Shown: in pieces, positions 27,468 to 35,012 of the stretch
How the letters are laid out: each line of letters opens with the position of its first letter
Position numbering within the stretch: position 1 is the first letter of the stretch
Assembly: GCF_001908205.1 (NCBI RefSeq)
Contig: NZ_LGHL01000109.1
Location: 17,309-81,308 of the forward strand
Direction of reading: 5' to 3'
Source: Bradyrhizobium sp. NAS80.1
GTDB taxonomy: Bacteria; Pseudomonadota; Alphaproteobacteria; Rhizobiales; Xanthobacteraceae
Length of the DNA: 64,000 bases
Made by a program: the position numbers and the translations under genes
The notes under the pieces: generated by a model
The model's database searches: none
The model's input: the letters and a program-made list of their open reading frames with translations, nothing else
Told to the model about the DNA's origin: nothing

Positions 27468-28346
27468 TCACGCCTCGATATCCAGCGCGCAATCGAAGTT
27501 CGGCGCCGAATGCGTCAGTGCGCCGGATGAGGCGTAGTCGACGCCGGTTGCCGCAATCGCTGCGATCGACTCCAGCGTGACGCCGCCGGACGCTTCCAGT
27601 TTGAGGCGGCCTTCGGAGAGCCGCACCGCCTCGCGCAGCGTTGCAAGGTCCATGTTGTCGAGCAGCACGGCGTCAGCCATTCCGCTGTCCAGGACTTCGC
27701 GCAGTTGCGCGAGCGTATCCACCTCGATCTCGATCTTAACGAGATGGCCGGCATGGGCGCGGGCGCGCTCCAGCACGGGGCGGATGCCGCCGGCGACCGC
27801 GATATGGTTGTCCTTGATCAGGATCGCATCATCGAGGCCGAAGCGGTGATTGAAACCGCCGCCGCAGCGCACCGCGTATTTCTCGAGCGCCCGCAATCCC
27901 GGCGTGGTCTTTCGCGTGCAACAGATGCGCATCCTGGTGCCTTCGGTGCGCGCGACATAGTCGGCCGTCAGCGTTGCGACGCCCGACAGGCGGCCGACGA
28001 AGTTGAGTGCGGTTCGCTCCGCCGTGAGAATGGCGCGCGCCGGGCCGGAGATGGTCAGCACGTGCTGGCCGCGGGTAACGCGCGCGGCGTCGCGGACATG
28101 CGCGCGCACCTCGATGTCGAGTGAGAGCTTCTGCAGGGTCGCGAGCGCCAGAGGCAATCCGGCGATCACGCCGGGCTGGCGCGCGACGAGGATCGCTTGC
28201 GCCTTTGTCGCCTCCGGGATTGTCGCAAGCGAGGTGATGTCGCCGGCGCGGCCGAGATCCTCGTCGAGCGCGCGATGGACCGCCTCGTCGATCGCAAGCG
28301 GTGAGAGGAAGGCGTCGGGATTGAGCAGTGAGGTCAGGGTGATCAT
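27468..28346 (-). CDS. nadC: Nicotinate-nucleotide pyrophosphorylase (quinolinate PRTase)
   Basis: NadC converts quinolinate and PRPP to nicotinate mononucleotide, the third step of de novo NAD synthesis. The 292-residue protein has the family blocks DEDLGRAGDITS, TALNFVGRLSGVATLTADYV, RICCTRKTTPGLRALEKYAV with the Arg and Lys residues that bind quinolinate, LIKDNHI, and the barrel end LEASGGVTLESIAAIAATGVDY. It is the last gene of nadA-nadB-nadC and starts ten bases after the nadB stop. Confidence 0.97.
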   Translation of the reverse strand: MITLTSLLNPDAFLSPLAIDEAVHRALDEDLGRAGDITSLATIPEATKAQAILVARQPGVIAGLPLALATLQKLSLDIEVRAHVRDAARVTRGQHVLTISGPARAILTAERTALNFVGRLSGVATLTADYVARTEGTRMRICCTRKTTPGLRALEKYAVRCGGGFNHRFGLDDAILIKDNHIAVAGGIRPVLERARAHAGHLVKIEIEVDTLAQLREVLDSGMADAVLLDNMDLATLREAVRLSEGRLKLEASGGVTLESIAAIAATGVDYASSGALTHSAPNFDCALDIEA

Positions 28347-28356
28347 GGGGCTTCCT

Positions 28357-29964
28357 TCAGGCGATCATGGATTGCGCGGTGCGTGGCCGTGGACGGACGC
28401 GCAGGCTTTCCGCGACATCGCGCGCCGCGGCGAGTGTGGTCGTCGTTCTCCGCGCCAGCGCGGGCACATCCGCCGGATGGTCGGAGCGGAAATGCGCGCC
28501 GCGACTCTCGCAACGTATCCAGCCTGCGGCGGCGACGAGCAGAGCCGACGTCGCCATGTTCCGGACAGCGATGCTTGCTGTTTCTCGCTCGAGCGCGGCG
28601 AAGCTGCGGACCGCTTCTGCAAGGCCATCTCCATCGCGGATCACGCCGACATGCGCGCTCATCATCGCGCGCAGCCGCTTCACAGCCGCCGCATCCGGTC
28701 CACTGCTGCAAGGCGTCACCGGCATGTCGGGAAGGCGGGCAGGCGAGGGGATCGGGCGGCCGGAGATGTCTTCGGCGATACGCGCGGCATAGACAACCGC
28801 CTCCAGCAGAGAATTCGAGGCGAGGCGGTTGGCGCCATGCGCGCCGGTAGATGACACTTCGCCACCGGCCCAGAGCCCGTCGATCGAGCTGCGGCCGCGG
28901 CCGTCGACCGCGATGCCGCCCATGTGGTAATGCGCGGCCGGTGCGATCGGGATGGCCTGCGTGGCGGGATCGATGCCGGCGGCGATGCAGCTCGCATGCA
29001 CTGTCGGAAATTTCTGGGCGAAGCGCGTGCCCAGCGCCTCGCGCGCGTCGAGGAACGCGCCTCGCCCGGCGGCGATCTCGGCGAACACGCCGCGGGCCAC
29101 GATGTCGCGCGGCGCAAGATCGGCGAGCGGATGGCGCGCGATCATGAAGCGCTCGCCTTTGCCGTTGATCAGCGTCGCGCCTTCGCCGCGCAGAGCCTCG
29201 GTCGCGAGCGGCGCCGGGGCGCGCCCGACCATAATGGCGGTGGGGTGAAACTGCACGAATTCAGGGTCGGCGATCACGGCACCAGCGCGCGCGGCGATCG
29301 CCAGGCCCGATCCGCTGGCTTCAAGCGGGTTGGTCGTGGCTGCATAGAGATGGCCGATGCCGCCGGTCGCAAGCACGACCGCGCGCGCAGCGAGCAGGAT
29401 CGGTCGTGCAGCGGGATTGCCGGCCTCGCGCAGCTGAAGACCGGTCACGGCGCCGTCCTCCGTCAACAACACCTCGGCGACGAAACCTTCGATCAGGCGG
29501 ATCGACGGCGTTTGGCGCACGGCCTCGCTCAAGGCCGCGATGATTGCGGCGCCTGCGCCATCGCCGCGCACATGCACGATGCGCCGCGCCGAGTGCGCGG
29601 CTTCGCGTCCGACTGCGAGCCTGCCTTCGAGATCGCGATCGAACGGCACGCCATAGGCGAGAAGGTCGTGGATCCGCGGTGCGGCCTCGCGTGCGATCCC
29701 GAGTGCGACCGCCTCATCGACGAGGCCTCCGCCGACGGCGATGGTGTCGGCGGCATGCGCCTCGGCACTGTCGCCCTCGGCCACGGCCGCAGCGATGCCG
29801 CCTTGGGCCCAGGCGGATGAGGCGCCCTGTCCGAGCGGCGCCGCCGAGATCAGCGTCACCGGCCGCGGCGCGAGTTTCAGCGCACAGAAGAGTCCGGCAA
29901 GGCCTCCACCGACGATGACGACGTCGTTGGTGCTGCGGGCGAGGTTGTGTATGTTGTTTGTCAT
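28357..29964 (-). CDS. nadB: L-aspartate oxidase
   Basis: NadB oxidises L-aspartate to iminoaspartate with FAD, feeding NadA. The 535-residue protein opens with the FAD-binding fold DVVIVGGGLAGLFCALKLA, then SSAWAQGGIAAA, the substrate-binding TGGIGHLYAATTNP, EFVQFHPTAI, and the HYHMGGIAVD and GEVSSTGAHGANRLASNSLLE blocks of the succinate dehydrogenase/fumarate reductase flavoprotein family. The ATG at 29964 has GGAGAG just upstream. It is separated from nadA by 173 bases that contain a palindromic repeat, and is followed closely by nadC. Confidence 0.97.
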   Translation of the reverse strand: MTNNIHNLARSTNDVVIVGGGLAGLFCALKLAPRPVTLISAAPLGQGASSAWAQGGIAAAVAEGDSAEAHAADTIAVGGGLVDEAVALGIAREAAPRIHDLLAYGVPFDRDLEGRLAVGREAAHSARRIVHVRGDGAGAAIIAALSEAVRQTPSIRLIEGFVAEVLLTEDGAVTGLQLREAGNPAARPILLAARAVVLATGGIGHLYAATTNPLEASGSGLAIAARAGAVIADPEFVQFHPTAIMVGRAPAPLATEALRGEGATLINGKGERFMIARHPLADLAPRDIVARGVFAEIAAGRGAFLDAREALGTRFAQKFPTVHASCIAAGIDPATQAIPIAPAAHYHMGGIAVDGRGRSSIDGLWAGGEVSSTGAHGANRLASNSLLEAVVYAARIAEDISGRPIPSPARLPDMPVTPCSSGPDAAAVKRLRAMMSAHVGVIRDGDGLAEAVRSFAALERETASIAVRNMATSALLVAAAGWIRCESRGAHFRSDHPADVPALARRTTTTLAAARDVAESLRVRPRPRTAQSMIA

Positions 29965-29978
29965 GACTCTCTCCAATC

Positions 29979-30134
29979 ACTCCGCTGTCGTCCCCGCGAA
30001 GGCGGGGACCTATACTCCGCGGCGGTAGTTGTTGTGCGAAGCTGTTCGACGTCGTTCTTCGTGACCACATCTCCCTGTGGTTATGGGTCCCGCGCTCCGC
30101 TTCGCTGCGCTTGTCCGGGACGACAGCGAGTGTG
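29979..30134. repeat. Composite palindromic element within the nad operon
   Basis: The element opens with ACTCCGCTGTCGTCC and closes with CCGGGACGACAGCGAGTGTG. Near its 3' side it has the stretch CCCTGTGGTTATGGGTCCCG, which is also present in the element at 56599-56760. Inner hairpins include CCCCGCgaaGGCGGGG. It lies inside the nadA-nadB gap, so it could modulate relative expression of the two genes. Confidence 0.8.
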
Positions 30135-30137
30135 CTG

Positions 30138-31244
30138 CTAGTTCTTCAGATTGATCATCCGCTCGACCGAGCGCCGTGCGCGCCTCGCAAGCGCGGGATC
30201 GATCGTGACCTCCTCGCGAAGCGTCAGCAGGCTGTCCAGAATGTTGGCGAGCGTGATGCGCTTCATATGCGGGCAGAGATTGCAGGGGCGCAGCATCTCC
30301 ACATCCGGCAGCTCGGCCCGCACATTGTCGGCCATCGAGCATTCGGTGATCATGACGAGCCGCCGCGGCCGCTTCGCGCGCACCCAGTTGATCATGTGCG
30401 CGGTTGAGCCGGTGAAGTCGGCTTCCGCCAGCACGTCCGGCGGGCATTCGGGATGCGCGATGATCTGCACCGAGGGATCGGCCTCGCGAAGGTCGCGCAG
30501 CTCCTCGCCGGTGAAGCGCTCGTGCACCTCGCAGGCGCCCTTCCAGGCGATGATCTTCACATCGGTCTTGGAGGCCACATAGGTCGCAAGATAACGGTCG
30601 GGCAGGAAGATCACGCTTGGCGCGCCGAGGCTCTCGACCACCTGCACCGCGTTCGACGAGGTGCAGCAGATGTCGACCTCGGCCTTCACCTCCGCCGAGG
30701 TGTTGACGTAGGCGACGACGGGCACACTGGGAAATTTTTCGCGGAGCAGCCGCACGTCGGCGCCCGTGATGCTGGCGGCAAGCGAACAGCCGGCGCGTGC
30801 GTCGGGGATCAGCACCGTCTTGTCCGGGTTGAGCAGCTTCGACGTTTCCGCCATGAAGTGCACTCCGCACTGGACGATGATGTCGGCCTTCACCTTGGTG
30901 GCTTCGACCGCGAGCTGGAGCGAGTCGCCGCCGATGTCGGCGACGCAGTGGAAGATTTCGGGGGCCTGGTAATTGTGCGCGAGGATCACCGCGCCCCGTG
31001 CCTGCTTCAGTTCGTTGATCGCCTTGATCGTCGGCGCCATCAGCGGCCACTCGATCGGCGGGATCACGTGCTTCACACGATCATAGAGAGGCGCGGTGGC
31101 GCGTTCGACTTCCGCCGTCCATTCCAGCGCGGGCATCGGCAGCGCAGGTCCCGTTCGGGCCGGTGCTGCGCGGGGGAGGGTGATGGTTTGACCCTGCGGC
31201 CGGTCGGCAAAGTCGTCGGGGCCGTAAATTCCAGTGATCGGCAT
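30138..31244 (-). CDS. nadA: Quinolinate synthase
   Basis: NadA condenses iminoaspartate with dihydroxyacetone phosphate to quinolinate using a [4Fe-4S] cluster. The 368-residue protein carries the three cluster cysteines in QCGVHFMAETSKLLNP, HPECPPDVLAEADFTGST and CNLCPHMKRITL, and the ILAHNYQAPEI block. It is the first gene of nadA-nadB-nadC. The ATG at 31244 has GGGAGG six bases upstream; a longer in-frame start at 31283 would begin inside the operator at 31266-31284 and is unlikely. Two palindromic operator-like sites lie just upstream. Confidence 0.97.
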   Translation of the reverse strand: MPITGIYGPDDFADRPQGQTITLPRAAPARTGPALPMPALEWTAEVERATAPLYDRVKHVIPPIEWPLMAPTIKAINELKQARGAVILAHNYQAPEIFHCVADIGGDSLQLAVEATKVKADIIVQCGVHFMAETSKLLNPDKTVLIPDARAGCSLAASITGADVRLLREKFPSVPVVAYVNTSAEVKAEVDICCTSSNAVQVVESLGAPSVIFLPDRYLATYVASKTDVKIIAWKGACEVHERFTGEELRDLREADPSVQIIAHPECPPDVLAEADFTGSTAHMINWVRAKRPRRLVMITECSMADNVRAELPDVEMLRPCNLCPHMKRITLANILDSLLTLREEVTIDPALARRARRSVERMINLKN

Positions 31245-31265
31245 TGAAGCCTCCCGTAGATTAAT

Positions 31266-31284
31266 TATGCTCCAAGAGAGCATA
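31266..31284. promoter_or_regulatory. Putative NAD-regulator operator, site 1
   Basis: TATGCTC, five bases (CAAGA), then GAGCATA: a perfect 7-bp inverted repeat 22 bases upstream of the nadA ATG. Its place and symmetry fit the operator of a dimeric repressor acting on nadABC. The likely regulator is the Nudix/winged-helix gene at 45577-46548, by family function; this link is inferred. Confidence 0.75.
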
Positions 31285-31339
31285 TATCGAGCCCGAGAAA
31301 TCCGGCGCAGAGGCCGGGTCAGATTTATCGCTGCTCTAA

Positions 31340-31358
31340 TATGCTCAATATGAGTAAA
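31340..31358. promoter_or_regulatory. Putative NAD-regulator operator, site 2
   Basis: TATGCTC, five bases (AATAT), then GAGTAAA: the left half is identical to site 1, the right half keeps five of seven positions. The centres of the two sites are 74 bp apart, seven helical turns, which would allow cooperative binding. The rest of the 337-base gap between nadA and the MFS gene holds no gene that I can see. Confidence 0.6.
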
Positions 31359-31581
31359 TCAAAGATAGCATGCCGCACGGGAAGCCGCTAGGCCCTGTCG
31401 CACACATTCCTGTCAAGTCGTGCCGGACGCGTCAGGTGAGGCCGCGATGAAACGCAATGCTCCCACGGCAGCCCTTCGTGGAACGCAACCATTTTTGACT
31501 TGGGGTTTTCATGCATTTGCATTAAACAGCCTGGCTCGCGGCTGCCTATTCCGGATCCGCGAACGACAGATGAGGAAGCGC

Positions 31582-32832
31582 ATGTCGACGCAAGTGGGCG
31601 AACTCGGTCCGGTTTCGCGTTCCACCAACTGGCGAACGCCAGCCGTTATCATTCTCTGCGGCTGTGCGATCGGCATGCTGGGCTTCGGTCCGCGCTCGGC
31701 GCTCGGCTTCTTCGTGCAGCCGATGAGCCACGAATTCGCCTGGGGCCGCGACGTGTTTGGTCTGGCGATCGCCGTGCAGAATCTGTTGTGGGGATTGGGC
31801 CAGCCGTTCGCCGGCGCGGTCGCCGATCGCTTCGGCTTGTTCCGCGTGATGTGCGTCGGTGCTCTGCTCTATGCCGGTGGCTTGCTGCTGATGCGTTACT
31901 CCTCGACGCCGCTGTCGCTCAATATCGGCGCCGGCGTCATGGTCGGCTTTGGTCTTGCCGGTTGCTCGTTCAATCTGGTGCTGTCGGCGTTCACCAAGCT
32001 CTTGCCGGCCGAGAAGCGCGGCCTGGCGCTCGGCGCCGGCACCGCGGCGGGATCGTTCGGACAGTTCCTGTTCGCACCCATCGGTGTCGCACTGATCGAC
32101 AATTTCGGCTGGCAGCAGGCGCTCACCGTGTTCGGCTTCCTGATGCTGCTGATCATCCCGCTGTCGCTGGCGCTGTCGACGCCTCCGGTCGCAAGCACGG
32201 CAAATGCTGCGCCTGCGGATGAGCAGACCATCACAAGGGCGCTCGCGGAGGCCTTCGGCCATCGCTCCTACGTGCTGCTGGTGCTCGGCTTCTTCACCTG
32301 CGGCTTCCAGCTCGCCTTCATCACCGTGCATCTGCCGGCCTTCCTCGTCGACCGCGGCATCTCGGCGCAAACCGGCGGCTGGGTGATCGCGGCGATCGGC
32401 CTGTTCAACATCATGGGATCGCTGAGCGTCGGCTATCTCCAGAACAGCCTGCCGAAGCGCTACATCCTGTCGACCATCTATTTCACGCGTGCGCTTGCGA
32501 CGCTCGCCTTCATCTCGTTCCCGATCACGCCGTTCTCGGCGATCGCATTCGGCGCGGTCTCAGGCCTGACCTGGCTGTCGACGGTGCCGCCGACGTCCGC
32601 GCTGGTGGCGCTGATGTTCGGTACGCGGTGGCTTGCGACGCTCTATGGCTTCGCCTTCGTCAGCCATCAGGTCGGCGGTTTCCTCGGCGTCTGGCTCGGT
32701 GGCATCGTGTTCGAGCGGTTCGGTTCCTATACGCCGATCTGGTGGCTCTCGATCCTGTTCGGCGTGCTCTCGGCGCTGATCAATCTTCCGATCGTGGAGA
32801 AACCTGTCCAGCGACTAGTGCCGGCGATTTGA
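31582..32832 (+). CDS. Major facilitator superfamily transporter
   Basis: A 416-residue, 12-helix transporter. The loop after helix 2 reads GQPFAGAVADRFGLFRV, the MFS signature (G-x-x-x-D-R), and HQVGGFLGVWLGG lies in helix 11. The family resembles monocarboxylate/oxalate-formate type MFS proteins (YcxA-like); the substrate is unknown. The ATG at 31582 has AGGA six bases upstream and is preferred to ATG 31570 and to the upstream GTG at 31420. Its last codons lie inside a long inverted repeat, so protein and RNA structure share the same bases there. Confidence 0.88.
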   Translation: MSTQVGELGPVSRSTNWRTPAVIILCGCAIGMLGFGPRSALGFFVQPMSHEFAWGRDVFGLAIAVQNLLWGLGQPFAGAVADRFGLFRVMCVGALLYAGGLLLMRYSSTPLSLNIGAGVMVGFGLAGCSFNLVLSAFTKLLPAEKRGLALGAGTAAGSFGQFLFAPIGVALIDNFGWQQALTVFGFLMLLIIPLSLALSTPPVASTANAAPADEQTITRALAEAFGHRSYVLLVLGFFTCGFQLAFITVHLPAFLVDRGISAQTGGWVIAAIGLFNIMGSLSVGYLQNSLPKRYILSTIYFTRALATLAFISFPITPFSAIAFGAVSGLTWLSTVPPTSALVALMFGTRWLATLYGFAFVSHQVGGFLGVWLGGIVFERFGSYTPIWWLSILFGVLSALINLPIVEKPVQRLVPAI

Positions 32833-32892
32833 AGTTCCTGCAGAGCAAGCCGCGAATTCGTTCAGGAACTTCAAATCGATAACCGGCACTAG
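32815..32892. repeat. Long inverted repeat over the end of the MFS gene
   Basis: CTAGTGCCGG plus CGATTTGAAGTTCCTG at 32815-32840 pairs with CAGGAACTTCAAATCG and CCGGCACTAG at 32863-32892, with only a four-base bulge on the right arm. Twenty-two bases separate the arms. The left arm contains the last six codons of the transporter and its stop codon. Confidence 0.85.
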
Positions 32893-33038
32893 GATCATGT
32901 ATTTGCTGGCGCTCCTCTTAATTCCGAAGTTCGCGCCTGTGGTGCCGATAAGGTTTGCGAACTGCGGAATTGGAGCGCCAGTTGCGCAGCCTGCCTGATC
33001 GGCTAAACATTCCCTGAAACAAGTCAGGGAGTTCAGTC

Positions 33039-34025
33039 GTGGCCACATTCAAGGCGATCCGGATCGACAAGGCGGACAAGGGCACCACCGCCGCGCTCAC
33101 GCAGTTCGACGAAGCCGAGCTGATGGACGGCGACGTCACCGTCCGCGTGGAATGGTCGACGCTGAACTACAAGGACGGCCTCGCGCTCACCGGCAAGGCG
33201 CCGGTGGTGCGCCGTTTCCCGATGATCGCCGGCATCGACTTCGCCGGCACCGTGGAGCAATCCTCGCATCCGCAATGGAAGGCGGGCGACAAGGTCGTCT
33301 GCACCGGCTGGGGCATGGGCGAGACCCATCTCGGCGCCTACGCCGAGAAGGCGCGGGTGAAGGGCGACTGGCTGGTCGCCTTGCCGCAGGGCCTGTCGGC
33401 GCGCGACGCGATGGCGATCGGCACCGCCGGCTTCACCGCGATGCTTTCGGTGCTGGCGCTGGAGAAGCACGGTCTGTCCCCCAAGAGCGGCCCCGTGGTG
33501 GTGACCGGCGCCGCCGGTGGCGTCGGTTCGGTCGCCACAGCCGTGCTGTCGAAGCTCGGCTACCACGTCATTGCGTCCACCGGCCGTGCCTCCGAAGCGG
33601 ATTATCTGAAAGAGATCGGTGCGGCCGAAATCATCGACCGCAACGAACTGTCGGCGGCGGCCAAGCCCCTTGCCAAGGAACGCTGGGCGGGCGGCGTCGA
33701 CAGCGTCGGCTCGACAACGCTCGCGAATCTTCTGTCGATGACCAAGTATGGCGGCGCGATCGCGGCGTGCGGCCTGGCGGCCGGCATGGACCTGCCGTCT
33801 TCCGTCGCTCCCTTCATTTTACGCGGAGTGTGCCTTCTCGGCATCGATTCCGTAATGTGCCCGGTCGAGCCCAGGAAGGCTGCCTGGCAACGCCTCGCGT
33901 CCGATCTGGATCGGACAAAACTATCTGAAATTACTAAGGAAATTTCTCTCGACGAGGTTCCGGAGTGGGGCGCGAAAATCCTTGCCGGCCAAGTCCGGGG
34001 CCGCATCGTGGTTAAAATTGTCTAA
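33039..34025 (+). CDS. acuI: Acrylyl-CoA reductase-like MDR oxidoreductase (YhdH/AcuI)
   Basis: A 328-residue quinone oxidoreductase-type medium-chain dehydrogenase without the structural zinc lobe. NADPH binding is shown by VVVTGAAGGVGSVATAVLSKLG; the N-terminus VEWSTLNYKDGLALTGKAPV is characteristic of YhdH/AcuI, which reduces acrylyl-CoA to propionyl-CoA. The start is a GTG at 33039 behind AGGGAG. About 15 bases after its stop an imperfect 11-bp inverted repeat (TACCAACCAAG at 34040, CTTGGTTAGTA at 34066) could form a weak hairpin. Exact substrate is inferred from family membership. Confidence 0.92.
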   Translation: MATFKAIRIDKADKGTTAALTQFDEAELMDGDVTVRVEWSTLNYKDGLALTGKAPVVRRFPMIAGIDFAGTVEQSSHPQWKAGDKVVCTGWGMGETHLGAYAEKARVKGDWLVALPQGLSARDAMAIGTAGFTAMLSVLALEKHGLSPKSGPVVVTGAAGGVGSVATAVLSKLGYHVIASTGRASEADYLKEIGAAEIIDRNELSAAAKPLAKERWAGGVDSVGSTTLANLLSMTKYGGAIAACGLAAGMDLPSSVAPFILRGVCLLGIDSVMCPVEPRKAAWQRLASDLDRTKLSEITKEISLDEVPEWGAKILAGQVRGRIVVKIV

Positions 34026-34139
34026 CGGCGTTTAGACTTTACCAACCAAGCTGCGCCAATGTTGCCTTGGTTAGTATGGTAAGCAGTGGGTAAAGAGATC
34101 GGGCATCGCCCGCTGCGGGGGTTGAGTTCGGAGTTGAGC

Positions 34140-34727
34140 ATGCTTGCGCGTATCATGTTGGGGGCTGTCACGGCGGCAGCGACGTTTGCGCCGGCCATTG
34201 CAGGAAGCATGAACGCCGACGAGGCGCGCCGCTTCGTCGCCGGCAAGGTGTTCGCCTTCACCTGTTTCGACGGCACCCGCGGTGCAGGCCGCATCCTCGA
34301 CGATCTTGGCGCTGCCGGCGCGGTGCAGTTCTCGGGCGCAGGCCCGGTGCGCCATCTCCGCCTGCCCGGCAACACGCTCCAGATTCGCGGCCAGAACGTC
34401 TGCGCCTCGATCAAGGGCATTCCGTTCGAGCCCTGCTTCAACCTGGAAAAGACCGACGATCGCAGCTTCCGCGGCTCGGTGTCGGGCATGGGCTTCGCCT
34501 ATTGCGACTTCCACCACCAGGGCGGCAACCAGATGCTGATGGCGCGCTCGGTGGCGCGTCCGCGCTCGCTGCGCGCCTCGGAGCACACCGGAACGGTCGG
34601 CGCGTCGAACACCGAAGTCGCCGTGCGCGTCGAGACGCCGCGTGTCGAGAGCAGCCGGCTCGAGCCGGTGAAATCGGAGCCCGCCAAGACCGAGGCCCCG
34701 TTGGAGCTGCGTCGCTCGACGCAGTGA
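34140..34727 (+). CDS. Secreted hypothetical protein
   Basis: A 195-residue protein with a signal peptide (MLARIMLGAVTAAATFAPAI, cleavage near AGS), four cysteines in the mature part (FTCFDGTRG, NVCASI, FEPCFNL and FAYCDFHH) that may form disulfides, and a low-complexity charged C-terminus. The ATG at 34140 has GGAG seven bases upstream and gives the only start with a clean signal peptide; an earlier start at 34086 adds a charged N-terminus. I do not recognise the family. It lies between acuI and the chemoreceptor array with no obvious operon partner. Confidence 0.75.
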   Translation: MLARIMLGAVTAAATFAPAIAGSMNADEARRFVAGKVFAFTCFDGTRGAGRILDDLGAAGAVQFSGAGPVRHLRLPGNTLQIRGQNVCASIKGIPFEPCFNLEKTDDRSFRGSVSGMGFAYCDFHHQGGNQMLMARSVARPRSLRASEHTGTVGASNTEVAVRVETPRVESSRLEPVKSEPAKTEAPLELRRSTQ

Positions 34728-35012
34728 ACAGGCCGCGCGGGGCCTCTCGCGTAGCTTTTCGTTGAAGACCCTCATCGAACAGGACGCCACCGCGCCGTAG
34801 TCATGCGGACAGCGGCCTTCTGCGGCTATTGCGCGCAGTCGATGCAAGTGCTGCGCGCTTTGAAAGCTTTTTACGTAATTCTACTGAGTTCGAAGCAGCC
34901 GTTCTTAACCATACGCTCGAACCTCGGAACTAGCCTCGCCGGATTGGAGCACCGTCGCTCATGCGGCCGAGAACCTCTATGGGCCGGCTAAGCTTTTCGG
35001 GGAGGGATTTCG

